Below are positions 17,950 through 26,555 of a DNA stretch of 64,000 bases, piece after piece. A program made the translations under genes and the position numbers. Every line of letters begins with the position of its first letter. Positions within the stretch are counted from its first letter, which is position 1. The DNA is taken from positions 12,099 to 76,098 of the forward strand of contig CAWVKD010000056.1 in assembly GCA_963929765.1 (NCBI GenBank). The letters are read 5' to 3'. The stretch is from RGIG529 sp963929765 (GTDB lineage: Bacteria > Bacillota > Clostridia > Oscillospirales > Oscillospiraceae). Under the pieces are notes generated by a model. It did not search any database. It saw only the letters and a list, made by a program, of their open reading frames with translations, and was not told the DNA's origin.

Positions 17950-18972
17950 TTACGAAATCCATCCACTACCTATGATACGATCTTCCTGATAAAATACAGC
18001 CATTTGTCCTGGTGTAGGTGCCCGTGCTGGACTCAAAAGAGAAAGACGTATTACATTGTTTTCGGGAAAGAGGACTGCGGAAAGCATCTGCTTTGTGTGC
18101 CGCAGTTTTACTTGTACATCCAAAGGATGATCAGGAGGGTCGATACCCAGCCAGTTGGGGTCTTTGCAAAATACTTCTGATGAGGTCAGTCCATCTCCAT
18201 CCGAAAGGGTGATTTCATTGGTTTTGGGATCGATGCGAGAAACGAATACTCTCCGACCTAAGGAAATGTTCAATCCTCGCCGTTGCCCCAAAGTATACCG
18301 ATGGATACCTTTGTGAATACCTAAAATATGACCTTGAGCATCGATGAAATTTCCAGGAGGAGGCGTGACGCCTTGGCGCTCGATCCAAGCGGCATAATCT
18401 CCATCAGGAATGAAGCAAATATCCATACTGTCTGGCTTTTGCGCTATAGAGAAACCAAGAGTCTTTGCGATAGAACGAACCTGACTTTTTTCATAAGAAC
18501 CCAATGGAAAAAGAATGCGGGACAGCATGGATTCAGGTAAACGTGCCAAAAGATAGGCTTGGTCATTTTTTGTTTTACCTTGGCGCAATGCATATCGATG
18601 ATTGGGTTCTTGGGTGATTCTGGCATAGTGACCTGTTGCAACAAAAGAAGCACCTATTTCATCAGCCAAAGAAAAAAGAGCAGGAAATTTGACAAGGGGA
18701 TTGCATAGAGCACAGGGAATGGGTGTACGTCCTGTTTGGTATGCCTCGATAAAAGGCCTGCATACCAAAGCGTTTAGCGGTTCTTCAATAGATCGAACCA
18801 TAAAGGGGAGATGAAGAGCTTGGGCAATAGCTTCTGCATCCTTCTGTGAGTTTTCTTCTTCTCCACCAATATCCAAATAAAGACAGTGAACATCATATTC
18901 TTTTTGCAGCAGAGCAGCTGCTACTGCAGAATCCACTCCACCGGAAAGTCCTAAAACCACGCGTTGCTTCAT
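17950..18972 (-). CDS. mnmA: tRNA-uridine 2-sulfurtransferase MnmA
   Basis: Thiolates U34 of Lys, Glu and Gln tRNAs. The 340-residue enzyme has the PP-loop LGLSGGVDSAVAAALL near the N-terminus, the first catalytic Cys in PCALCNPLVKF and the second in DSMDICFIPDG. It starts four bases inside the preceding cyclase gene (ATGA overlap). It shares an operon with mnmG, whose product modifies the same wobble position (C5), so both modifications of U34 are made from one transcript. Confidence 0.95.
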   Translation of the reverse strand: MKQRVVLGLSGGVDSAVAAALLQKEYDVHCLYLDIGGEEENSQKDAEAIAQALHLPFMVRSIEEPLNALVCRPFIEAYQTGRTPIPCALCNPLVKFPALFSLADEIGASFVATGHYARITQEPNHRYALRQGKTKNDQAYLLARLPESMLSRILFPLGSYEKSQVRSIAKTLGFSIAQKPDSMDICFIPDGDYAAWIERQGVTPPPGNFIDAQGHILGIHKGIHRYTLGQRRGLNISLGRRVFVSRIDPKTNEITLSDGDGLTSSEVFCKDPNWLGIDPPDHPLDVQVKLRHTKQMLSAVLFPENNVIRLSLLSPARAPTPGQMAVFYQEDRIIGSGWIS

Positions 18973-19619
18973 AGATCATCCTCCACCATAGCAATAGCCC
19001 GTACTGGCGCACCGTCTGATTTTTCAAACAGAAGGGGAAGGGCATAAAATAGGCAATGCTGCCCAATATGATCCAAGCCAGTCAAATTTTCCACAATGAC
19101 AAGACCTGCTTCCAACAAAATCCGATGATTTGGATATGTTGTTGTTTCAAAGGAATCGATAGATAGAGTATCAATTCCAACACCTTTGATTCCCATTTCT
19201 ATCAATTGTTTTAAAACATCTGAATCTGGGACAGGAAAGTGATGAAAATAGGCATCATTTCCAAAAAAACGATCCCATCCGGTGTGAAATAACACAAAGT
19301 CGACTTTTTTTATTTCCTTCAGATAAGGAAAAAGATGAGAAAGAGAAATGACATTTCCTGTAGGAATATTTGTGCAATCAATCACAACCGCATGACCCCA
19401 AAATCGATTCACTGATAAAGAATCAAGAGATGGGGCATTTTTAAAAAAATGAAAAGGTGCATCCATGTGTGTCCCTGCATGGGAGGTAAATTGAAGAAAA
19501 GTTTCCCGAAAACCATCCTTTTCCCATGTGGCAACAGGGGAAAAGGATGGTTTTTCACATCCAGGATAGATAGAAATGTGAGGGGTAAGGGTATGTGTCA
19601 AATCAATGGCTTTCATCAT
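18969..19619 (-). CDS. Cyclase / kynurenine-formamidase-like metal hydrolase
   Basis: A 216-residue member of the cyclase (PF04199-type) family, with the metal-binding motif SHAGTHMDAPFHF near residue 45 and the later GVGIDTLSIDS segment. Characterised relatives hydrolyse N-formylkynurenine or other amides. No tryptophan-degradation genes are nearby, so the substrate is unknown. It is sandwiched between mnmG and mnmA with overlapping start and stop on both sides, suggesting co-expression with tRNA modification rather than catabolism. Either of two adjacent ATG codons could start it. Confidence 0.8.
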   Translation of the reverse strand: MMKAIDLTHTLTPHISIYPGCEKPSFSPVATWEKDGFRETFLQFTSHAGTHMDAPFHFFKNAPSLDSLSVNRFWGHAVVIDCTNIPTGNVISLSHLFPYLKEIKKVDFVLFHTGWDRFFGNDAYFHHFPVPDSDVLKQLIEMGIKGVGIDTLSIDSFETTTYPNHRILLEAGLVIVENLTGLDHIGQHCLFYALPLLFEKSDGAPVRAIAMVEDDL

Positions 19620-21496
19620 CGTTTTCCTTCTGATTGATGCTCTAAAAAGATCATCAATGCTGTAATATCCGCAGGAGAGACGCCGGAGATGCGGGATGCC
19701 TGTCCTAAATTGAGAGGACGAATTTTCTGTAATTTCTGGCGTGCTTCCAAACGCAATCCTTGCATATTCAAATAGTCCAAATCATTGGGAAGGAGATGGG
19801 ACTCCATCCGTTGAAATTCTTCCAATTGTCGGGTCTGTCGTTTGATATACCCTTCGTATTTTACCGTAATTTCCACCTGTTCGGTTATATCTTGAGGTAA
19901 GTCAACCCGTGTTTTGTCAAATGGTTTCAGATCTTGATACGTTACTCTCGGCCTACGCAGCAAATCGATCAATCGGGCACTGGTTTTTACAGGAGGTTCT
20001 CCCCGTGTGTTTAACAGAGAATTCAATGCTGAAGAAGATGAAACTCCTGTTTTTTCTAATCGGCGAATTTCTTCGTCTACTGCTTTATATTTTTTTAAAA
20101 CGGCATCATATCGTTCTTTGGGAACAAGGCCAATTTCATAACCGATAGGAACCATTCGGATATCGGCATTGTCCTGACGGTGCAATAACCGATATTCTGT
20201 TCGAGCAGTCATCATTCGGTAAGGCTCATTGGTACCTTTTGTGACCAGGTCGTCAATCAGTGCTCCAATATATCCTTGACTCCGGTCAATGATCATAGGT
20301 GGACGACCCAAAAGTTGAAGAGCTGCATTAACGCCTGCTACAAAACCCTGTACTGCAGCTTCTTCGTAACCGGAAGATCCATTGAACTGGCCCGCGCCAT
20401 ACAGCCTTTTCACTTGTTTATGTTCCAAAGTAGGAAGCAGTTCCAACGGATCGACACAGTCATATTCAATAGCATAGGCAGGCCGAGTCATTTCTGCATG
20501 TTCCAGTCCCGGAAGGGTATGGAGCATTTGAATTTGGACATCTTCTGGGAGAGAAGAGGAAAATCCTTGAATATATAATTCCTCTGTTTCCAAACCCATC
20601 GGTTCTACAAAGAGCTGATGGCGGGGTTTATCAGAAAACCGAACCACTTTATCTTCAATGGAAGGACAGTATCGAGGACCGATACCATCAATCAAACCGG
20701 AGAAAAGAGGGGAGCGGTCCAAATTGGCTCGAATGACACGATGGGTTTCTTCATTGGTATAAATCAAATAACAAATGGCCTGATTTTTTAAAGGTGTCTT
20801 TGTTTCAAAAGAAAAAGGAATAGGCTGTTCATCTCCTGGTTGAGGTTCCATTTTAGAAAAATCCACGGAACGAGCATTCACTCTGGGTGGTGTGCCGGTT
20901 TTGAACCGACGCAAAGTGAGACCAAGATTTTTCAAACAAGAAGAAAGACCAACAGAGGCAAACATACCATCTGGTCCACCTTCTCGGGTAACTTCTCCTA
21001 TGATAGTTCGTCCTTTTAAATAGGTGCCGGAACAGACGATAGCTGCCTTTACTTGATATGTTGCGCCTGTCTGTGTTCGAACACCGGAAACAACACCATT
21101 TTCTGTTAAAATTTCCGTTACTTCTGCCTGCTTGACATCCAAATGAGGCTGCAGTTCTAAGGTGTGCTTCATGATTTTTTGATATTCTCGTCGGTCTGCC
21201 TGTGCGCGAAGAGAATGAACAGCAGGACCTTTTCCACGGTTTAGTACGCGGTATTGAATACAGGCTCGGTCAGCTGCTTTTCCCATTTCACCCCCCAAAG
21301 CGTCCAGTTCTCGTACCAGATGGCCTTTCCCAGTACCGCCGATGGCGGGGTTACATGGCATGTTGCCTACAGCGTCTAAATTAATCGTAAAACATACAGT
21401 TTTAAGGCCTAGGCGGGCAGAGGCCAAAGCTGCTTCAATACCAGCATGCCCGGCACCAATGACTGCTACGTCATACGTTCCTGCATGAAATTCCAT
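19616..21496 (-). CDS. mnmG: tRNA uridine-5-carboxymethylaminomethyl modification enzyme MnmG
   Basis: The FAD-dependent subunit that, with MnmE, installs the cmnm5 group at U34. The 626-residue protein starts with the dinucleotide-binding motif DVAVIGAGHAGIEAALASARLG. It contains the MnmG signatures NPAIGGTGKGHLVRELDALGG (split here as NPAIGGTGKGHLV) and GQFNGSSGYEEAA, and ends with the helical domain. mnmE is not in the window, although in many Firmicutes jag-mnmE-mnmG are contiguous. It overlaps the cyclase gene by four bases. Confidence 0.95.
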   Translation of the reverse strand: MEFHAGTYDVAVIGAGHAGIEAALASARLGLKTVCFTINLDAVGNMPCNPAIGGTGKGHLVRELDALGGEMGKAADRACIQYRVLNRGKGPAVHSLRAQADRREYQKIMKHTLELQPHLDVKQAEVTEILTENGVVSGVRTQTGATYQVKAAIVCSGTYLKGRTIIGEVTREGGPDGMFASVGLSSCLKNLGLTLRRFKTGTPPRVNARSVDFSKMEPQPGDEQPIPFSFETKTPLKNQAICYLIYTNEETHRVIRANLDRSPLFSGLIDGIGPRYCPSIEDKVVRFSDKPRHQLFVEPMGLETEELYIQGFSSSLPEDVQIQMLHTLPGLEHAEMTRPAYAIEYDCVDPLELLPTLEHKQVKRLYGAGQFNGSSGYEEAAVQGFVAGVNAALQLLGRPPMIIDRSQGYIGALIDDLVTKGTNEPYRMMTARTEYRLLHRQDNADIRMVPIGYEIGLVPKERYDAVLKKYKAVDEEIRRLEKTGVSSSSALNSLLNTRGEPPVKTSARLIDLLRRPRVTYQDLKPFDKTRVDLPQDITEQVEITVKYEGYIKRQTRQLEEFQRMESHLLPNDLDYLNMQGLRLEARQKLQKIRPLNLGQASRISGVSPADITALMIFLEHQSEGKR

Positions 21497-21555
21497 GTGA
21501 TGAGCATCCTCCCTTTGTATCTAAATTACAGTCAAATAACAATTTGCATGAAACA

Positions 21556-22407
21556 TTATGATGGGTTTAACACAATAACCGGTATATGGGGGCGGTTGAA
21601 CAGGCGAAATGAATTTCCTACATTGCCAAGACCACGAGATACCACCAGCTGGCTATTGTCTAAGGAATAGAGGCCATTGGTATAGGTTGGAAACCAATTT
21701 TGCTCTGTTCCCACCAGACCATCTGTAAAAGGAAGACGAATGATTCCGCCATGACCATGGCCAGATAGAACAAGGTCAAAACCGCAGGAAGCATATTCTG
21801 GGAACCGATTGTTTCGATGTGCTAACAAAATTGAAAATCCATCCTCTTCCTGCTCTATGAGTTCCTGGTAAAGTTCTTCCGGTGTCTTTTGATCGGCAGG
21901 TCCATTGGGATCGTCTACGCCACAGAGGAAGATAGAGGATCCGTTCTGTTCAATAGTAACATACGTATTGCGCAGTGGGGAAACGCCATTTTCCTCTAAT
22001 AGAGAAAATAATTTGTTCATTTCTCGTACAGCCCATTCATGATTCCCTGTTACATAATAAGTAGGTGCAATTTGAGATAAGCCTCTTGCCAGAGAAGTGA
22101 GGCTGGAAAGCTGTTCCTTATCATCAATGATATCCCCAGTATAAACAATGAGATCCGGTTTGGCTTGTTGCACTGCCTGAATGAGAGTTTCATTGTTTTT
22201 TCCAAATTCTTTTCCGTGTCCATCTGAAAGTAAAACAATACGATATCCGGAAAAAGCCTCTGGGATGCGAGAAGAAGAAACAGAAATTTCTGAAGTATCC
22301 AATCGATTATTTTGATCCAGCATAAACCAGGTGAGAGCTAGAGCCACAAAGAAAAGCAGTAGGACTGTACGAAGAGGATGACGTTTCCTTTTTTTGATAG
22401 AACTCAT
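21556..22407 (-). CDS. Membrane-anchored metallophosphoesterase (YkuE-like)
   Basis: A calcineurin-type phosphoesterase of 283 residues. The binuclear metal motifs are present: SDGHG (usually DxH), GDIIDD, GNHEW and the double GHGHGG. A single N-terminal hydrophobic segment (about 11-27) after a basic start suggests an uncleaved signal anchor with the catalytic domain outside. Related YkuE proteins are membrane-associated phosphohydrolases. It probably reads through into mnmG, since the 59-base gap has no terminator. The SDGHG motif has an insertion of Gly compared with the common SDxH form. Confidence 0.85.
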   Translation of the reverse strand: MSSIKKRKRHPLRTVLLLFFVALALTWFMLDQNNRLDTSEISVSSSRIPEAFSGYRIVLLSDGHGKEFGKNNETLIQAVQQAKPDLIVYTGDIIDDKEQLSSLTSLARGLSQIAPTYYVTGNHEWAVREMNKLFSLLEENGVSPLRNTYVTIEQNGSSIFLCGVDDPNGPADQKTPEELYQELIEQEEDGFSILLAHRNNRFPEYASCGFDLVLSGHGHGGIIRLPFTDGLVGTEQNWFPTYTNGLYSLDNSQLVVSRGLGNVGNSFRLFNRPHIPVIVLNPS

Positions 22408-22464
22408 AATATAAATCCTTTCTATGAAATTTTTTTAGTATATCATAAAAAAGATAAAAAGAAA

Positions 22465-22491
22465 AGAACCCCACGACTTTGTCGTGGGGGC
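22465..22491 (-). terminator. Terminator of the NYN-domain gene
   Basis: A perfect 9-bp GC-rich stem (22469-22477 with 22481-22489) has a 3-base loop. On the minus strand it is followed by a T-rich tract (TTCTTTTCTTTTT). It lies just after the NYN gene stop. Confidence 0.85.
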
Positions 22492-22498
22492 ACTTGTT

Positions 22499-23305
22499 TT
22501 ATTCTGGTTTGACTTGTTTATCTCGAAGAAAGATATGTTTGATATGAGGAGAGTTGGTTTGACGGACATCAATTTCAAATCGATCCAATGATTTCATTAA
22601 TTGGGTAAGCTTTTGAAAACCATAATTACGGGGGTCAAAATCAGGTTGTTTTTTCAAAAGAAGATTACCCAGCTCTCCCATAAATGCATATCCATCTTCA
22701 TCTGCAATGTCTGCAACAGAAGAGGCAATCAGCTGTACCATTTCATCTGGTATATGAAATGGGGCATCTAATTCACTGTGGCTATGATTGGCCTCTGATG
22801 TTTGCTCTGTTTTCTTTTTGGATTTGGATTTGGTTCTGGTTTGCAAAAGATCTTTTTCTGCTGCTGCTCGAATAATTTCTACATAAATAAATTTATCACA
22901 TGCGACAATAAAGGGCATAGGGGTCTTTTTTTCACCGATACCGATGACTTTCATTCCCGCTTCTCGTAATCGAGTAGCTAATCTGGTAAAATCACTGTCG
23001 CTGGAGACAATGCAAAACCCATCGGTTTTGCTGGTATACAAAATATCCATAGCGTCAATGATCATAGCAGAGTCTGTGGCATTTTTTCCAGTAGTATATG
23101 CGTATTGCTGAATGGGTGTAATGGCATTTTCTAAAAGAATATTTTTCCAACTTGCTAGATTGGGTGTGGTCCAATCGCCATATATTCGTTTGATGGTGGG
23201 TGTACCATAAACCGCGATTTCAGCCATAACATCTTTAATGCTGTTTCGAGGTGCATTGTCAGCATCGATAAGAACAGCAAGACGCAGATTGGTAAGTTGA
23301 GACAT
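22499..23305 (-). CDS. NYN-domain ribonuclease-like protein with OST-HTH/LOTUS domain
   Basis: A 268-residue protein. The first half is a NYN (PIN-like) fold, with LIDADNAPRNSI near residue 12, a conserved Asp in DSAMIIDAMDILY and SSDSDFTRLATRLREAG. This is the pattern of metal-dependent RNases such as LabA/MARF1 relatives. A basic, low-complexity linker (about 155-175) leads to a C-terminal OST-HTH/LOTUS-like winged helix (about 190-260), usually an RNA-binding module. Substrate and role are unknown. It is a single-gene transcript with its own promoter and terminator, and a long structured leader. Confidence 0.85.
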   Translation of the reverse strand: MSQLTNLRLAVLIDADNAPRNSIKDVMAEIAVYGTPTIKRIYGDWTTPNLASWKNILLENAITPIQQYAYTTGKNATDSAMIIDAMDILYTSKTDGFCIVSSDSDFTRLATRLREAGMKVIGIGEKKTPMPFIVACDKFIYVEIIRAAAEKDLLQTRTKSKSKKKTEQTSEANHSHSELDAPFHIPDEMVQLIASSVADIADEDGYAFMGELGNLLLKKQPDFDPRNYGFQKLTQLMKSLDRFEIDVRQTNSPHIKHIFLRDKQVKPE

Positions 23306-23478
23306 AAATCATATCTCCTCCTTATCCTATTCATCATGGTTTCATAGGACGAAGTCGCATTTATCTTCCATCCTAAACCGTTTCAAACCATCTTTGCACA
23401 GGCAAAGTTCCCCCAAATGGTTAGTTATCATAGTTAAACAGACAGACACAGAATAAGGTTAGAAGACAAATTCATTTT
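23306..23478 (-). promoter_or_regulatory. Long structured 5' leader of the NYN gene
   Basis: About 170 bases between the predicted transcription start and the ATG. A compound hairpin spans 23386-23422: 6-bp outer and 6-bp inner stems separated by a one-sided 9-base bulge. A second hairpin (23325-23330 with 23344-23349) sits next to the AGGAGGAG site. No riboswitch class I know matches. Confidence 0.4.
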
Positions 23479-23484
23479 AATACT

Positions 23485-23513
23485 ATTGTATAAAATGGAA
23501 TGCTATTTGTCAA
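23485..23513 (-). promoter_or_regulatory. Promoter of the NYN gene
   Basis: On the minus strand TTGACA (23508-23513) and TACAAT (23485-23490) are separated by 17 bases, a near-consensus housekeeping promoter. Confidence 0.75.
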
Positions 23514-23585
23514 TCAAAGCCTAGGGAGAGTCTGTTTTTTCTTTCTTTTTAGGCAAAGAGTCCTTGTTTCTTTCCAAGATTGTGG

Positions 23586-23615
23586 TTGACATGGGTAAAA
23601 AATATACTGTATAAT
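23586..23615 (+). promoter_or_regulatory. rpmH promoter
   Basis: TTGACA (23586-23591) and TATAAT (23610-23615) are separated by 18 bases, 140 bases upstream of rpmH. Both hexamers are exact consensus, as expected for a highly expressed ribosomal gene. Confidence 0.85.
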
Positions 23616-23754
23616 AACCTTTGCACTTGCAATAGCCGGAGATGCTTTGCTATCTGTATGATTTTAAGAAAATGTTCCTATTTTCGGTTCAAATGCGGTT
23701 TTATCCGGGTTTGCCACAATAGTGCATACGATTTTAAAATGGGAGGTGTGACAG

Positions 23755-23889
23755 ATGCTGCGCACATATCAACCGAAGAAACGCCAGCGCTCCAAAGAGC
23801 ATGGTTTCCGCAAGAGAATGGCCACTAGAAATGGACGCCGGGTTTTAGCCCGTAGACGTTCTAAAGGAAGAGCTCGTCTGACCCACTAA
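23755..23889 (+). CDS. rpmH: 50S ribosomal protein L34
   Basis: A 44-residue, strongly basic protein, MLRTYQPKKRQRSKEHGFRK through the KGRARLTH end, matching the whole L34 family. GGGAGG lies 8-13 bases upstream of the ATG. It is followed by rnpA, yidD, yidC and jag, the standard order. In most Firmicutes it lies immediately next to dnaA and divergent from it; here about 9 kb of other genes intervene. Confidence 0.97.
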   Translation: MLRTYQPKKRQRSKEHGFRKRMATRNGRRVLARRRSKGRARLTH

Positions 23890-23904
23890 TCCTTTTCGGT
23901 TGCC

Positions 23905-23946
23905 GGCGGGGCAGCGTACCGCCGCCCCGCCGAGCGAGCGTTTTTT
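23905..23946 (+). terminator. GC-rich hairpin between rpmH and rnpA
   Basis: A perfect 8-bp GC stem (23905-23912 with 23924-23931) has an 11-base loop and is followed after nine bases by a six-T run. It may act as a partial terminator that lets rpmH be transcribed more than rnpA. The 10-mer GGGCAGCGTA recurs at 23909 and 23957. Confidence 0.45.
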
Positions 23947-23996
23947 GATTTTTGTTGGGCAGCGTAGCTGTAACAAAGAAAAACGAGGTCTTGTAT

Positions 23997-24344
23997 TTGG
24001 AGTATTCACAGTCTCTCAAAAAAAACCATGAATTTCGTAGGCTATATAGCAAAGGGAAAAGCGCAGTCTCTCCTATTTTGGTCCTTTATTGTAAAAAAAA
24101 TGGGCGCGGTGTGAACCGAATTGGAATCACAGTGGGTGGTAAAATAGGAAATGCTGTAAAGCGAAATTGGATTCGCCGCCGCTTGCGAGAGTGTTATCGG
24201 GTTAACGAAGCGCGTTTTGCTGTGGGATACGATTTGATTTTGGTAGCGCGGGTGCGTACAGGGTTTGCAAAATACAAACAGATGGAAGACCATCTCATCC
24301 GTTTGGCAGGGCGCCTGGGCCTTTTGAAACAGGAGGGTATATGA
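23997..24344 (+). CDS. rnpA: Ribonuclease P protein component
   Basis: The protein cofactor of RNase P, which trims tRNA 5' ends. The conserved signature KRNWIRRRLRE and the opening LKKNHEFRRLYSKG are present. The TTG at 23997 is chosen because GAGG lies eight bases upstream and it gives 115 residues, the normal length; the longer frame from 23952 adds 15 atypical residues. The stop overlaps the yidD start (ATGA). Confidence 0.92.
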   Translation: MEYSQSLKKNHEFRRLYSKGKSAVSPILVLYCKKNGRGVNRIGITVGGKIGNAVKRNWIRRRLRECYRVNEARFAVGYDLILVARVRTGFAKYKQMEDHLIRLAGRLGLLKQEGI

Positions 24345-24550
24345 AAAAGATTTTAATGGAACTTATTTCATTTTACCGAAAACAGATTTCACCTTTTCGG
24401 CCTCCCTGTTGCCGGTTTATTCCCACTTGTTCAGCATATGCATTGGAAGCTATTGAACGGTATGGCGCTATAAAAGGAGGATTTCTTGCGTTGAAACGCG
24501 TTTTGAAATGCCATCCATTTCATGAAGGAGGATATGATCCGGTACCATGA
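24341..24550 (+). CDS. yidD: Membrane protein insertion efficiency factor YidD
   Basis: A 69-residue protein with the family core FYRKQISPFRPPCCRFIPTC SAYALEAIERYG, where the conserved Cys residues are visible, and the C-terminal HPFHEGGYDPVP. It helps insert membrane proteins together with YidC, encoded next. It is coupled to rnpA by a four-base overlap. Confidence 0.95.
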   Translation: MKKILMELISFYRKQISPFRPPCCRFIPTCSAYALEAIERYGAIKGGFLALKRVLKCHPFHEGGYDPVP

Positions 24551-24571
24551 TGATCAGTTTGGAGGCTGTCT

Positions 24572-25717
24572 ATGGGTATATTTAATACGATTATCACAAC
24601 GCCGTTTTCCTGGGTTCTTTTAACTTTATATAATTTTTGCCATAGTTACGGATTAGCTTTGATTTTATTTTCTCTTATTGTTAAACTGATCCTATTGCCT
24701 TTTTCTGTTAAAAGTAAAAAAAATATGGTTAAAATGGGGCGGCTTTCCCCAAAGCTAAAGGCTTTGGAAAAACAATACAAAAATGATCGAAACAAGTATG
24801 CAGAAGAGACGCAGAAATTATACCGGCAATATGGTATTAACCCTATGAGCGGTTGCTTATGGAGTATTTTACCTTTGCCTATTATGTTAGGTCTCTATGG
24901 CGTTGTTCGTCGGCCACTCACCAATTTGATGAAGCTAACAGCAGAACAGATCAGCACAGTAGTGGCTACATTAACGTCTTTGGGTGTTACAGTTGGAGAT
25001 AGTACATCCACATATGGTGAAATTGCTTTGGCACAGCAAATTTCCAATCATTTACCGGAAGTACAAGCTGTTGTTCCAAATGTGTTTGCGATTAACTATA
25101 ATTTCCTGGGAATTGATCTGTCTGCACAGCCTAGTTTTGATTTTTTCTCTACAGGAGTATGGACCTGGGCGTCAATTGGTTTGTTTCTATTGCCGTTTAT
25201 TTCAGGCCTTGCGTCCTTTTTTTCCATGCGAGTAGCAACAAAAACCAATGCCAATCCTAATGATAACGGAGAAAAGTCAGTTGCAGATAAGACAAGTCAA
25301 AAAATGAGTTGGTTTATGCCGCTGATTTCTATTTACATTGGCTTTGTCATGCCAGCTGGCCTTTGTGTTTACTGGATTATGAACAGTGTCTTCGGGATTA
25401 TCCAGGAACTGGTTTTGGGAAAAATTATTGGCAAAAAGTTGGACAAAGAAGAGGAAGAGAGGAAGAAGCAAGAGGCTATTTTGGCAGCAGAAGAAAAGAA
25501 AAAGAGAGCAGAAGCTGCTGCTCGGAAATACTCTGGAAAAGGACAAAAGCACAAGCCAAAACGGGAAGCAACGCATGAAAAAGGTCAAATTGGAGATAGG
25601 CCGTATGCCAGAGGACGATCTTATAATGCAGAACGATTTGGAGGAGAAGCATCGTCCGACTCGTCATCAGAACAAAAGACAGAGCCAGACGAAGAGCAAC
25701 CTCTGCAAAACGAATAG
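24572..25717 (+). CDS. yidC: Membrane protein insertase YidC/Oxa1
   Basis: Inserts proteins into the cytoplasmic membrane, alone or with Sec. The 381-residue protein has the Oxa1 core of five transmembrane helices (about 10-30, 40-60, 95-115, 190-212 and 245-270), including the QYGINPMSGCLWSILPLPI segment. There is no N-terminal lipobox, unlike B. subtilis SpoIIIJ. The C-terminal 90 residues are highly charged, Lys/Arg- and Glu-rich, suited to ribosome contact. GGAGG precedes the ATG. Confidence 0.93.
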   Translation: MGIFNTIITTPFSWVLLTLYNFCHSYGLALILFSLIVKLILLPFSVKSKKNMVKMGRLSPKLKALEKQYKNDRNKYAEETQKLYRQYGINPMSGCLWSILPLPIMLGLYGVVRRPLTNLMKLTAEQISTVVATLTSLGVTVGDSTSTYGEIALAQQISNHLPEVQAVVPNVFAINYNFLGIDLSAQPSFDFFSTGVWTWASIGLFLLPFISGLASFFSMRVATKTNANPNDNGEKSVADKTSQKMSWFMPLISIYIGFVMPAGLCVYWIMNSVFGIIQELVLGKIIGKKLDKEEEERKKQEAILAAEEKKKRAEAAARKYSGKGQKHKPKREATHEKGQIGDRPYARGRSYNAERFGGEASSDSSSEQKTEPDEEQPLQNE

Positions 25718-25730
25718 ATAGGAGAGCGTT

Positions 25731-26375
25731 ATGAACCACTGGATCGAAGTGACCGGTAAAACAGAAGAGGAAGCCATAGCTACTGCTCTTAAACAGTTGG
25801 GACTGGAACGAGATGAAGTCTCTGTAGAGCTTTTGGAGCGGGCAAAGTCTGGGTTTCTTGGCATTGGGGGTTCACCTGCAAAGATCCGTGTGACATATAT
25901 GGTGGAACAAAGCCGAAAAGAAAAAATTGAAACATTTTTAAAAGGACTTTTAGAGAGGCTCCATTCTGAAGCAGTTCCTCGTGTAGAAGAAACTCCAGAA
26001 GGAAATTTCAAAGTTGTTTTGGAGGGGCCTCATCTAGGTGCATTGATTGGCCGTCGTGGAGAAACGTTGGATGCTATTCAGCAGATTACCAATTACACTG
26101 TAAATCGTGGAGAAGAAAAACGAGTTAAAATCCACATTGATGCAGAAAATTACAGAAAGAAACGAGAGGAATCTCTGCAACGTCTGGCTGTAAAAGTAGC
26201 AGAAAAAGTTTTGAAGTATCGAAAAAATGTAATGCTGGAACCTATGAATGCATATGAGCGCCATGTCATTCATACAGCACTTCAAGACTGGGACGATATT
26301 ACTACGTATTCCACGGGGACAGAGCCAAACCGCCGTATTGTTGTAGCTATGAGTAAAGGTGGTTCAAAAAAATAA
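25731..26375 (+). CDS. jag: Jag/KhpB RNA-binding protein (SpoIIIJ-associated)
   Basis: The 214-residue protein has the three Jag parts. These are an N-terminal Jag-N domain (WIEVTGKTEEEAIATALKQLG), a KH domain with GALIGRRGETLDAIQ near residue 103, and a C-terminal R3H-type domain (ANAYERHVIHTAL-like MNAYERHVIHTALQ). KhpB in Firmicutes binds RNA and affects cell-wall synthesis. It ends the rpmH operon at a strong terminator. Confidence 0.93.
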   Translation: MNHWIEVTGKTEEEAIATALKQLGLERDEVSVELLERAKSGFLGIGGSPAKIRVTYMVEQSRKEKIETFLKGLLERLHSEAVPRVEETPEGNFKVVLEGPHLGALIGRRGETLDAIQQITNYTVNRGEEKRVKIHIDAENYRKKREESLQRLAVKVAEKVLKYRKNVMLEPMNAYERHVIHTALQDWDDITTYSTGTEPNRRIVVAMSKGGSKK

Positions 26376-26385
26376 AGCAAAAAAA

Positions 26386-26425
26386 GAGAGAGCGTCAAGA
26401 AGAAAGGCCATGACGCTCTCTTTTT
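26386..26425 (+). terminator. Terminator of the rpmH-jag operon
   Basis: A 10-bp core stem (26388-26397 with 26411-26420) is extended by an A/T arm and followed by TTTTT. It lies 12 bases after the jag stop. Confidence 0.88.
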
Positions 26426-26492
26426 ATTGCTTTTATTTTGATGAGGCATCATATAAAAATTCCAATTATTTCAAAAATAAAAAGATATTCTA

Positions 26493-26521
26493 TTGGAAAA
26501 AATTTGATCCTTTGCTATACT
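26493..26521 (+). promoter_or_regulatory. Promoter of the SLH protein gene
   Basis: TTGGAA (26493-26498) and TATACT (26516-26521) are separated by 17 bases, 34 bases upstream of the chosen start. Confidence 0.65.
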
Positions 26522-26555
26522 GATGAAAAATGGAATAAGGAGGAAATGGTGGTTT

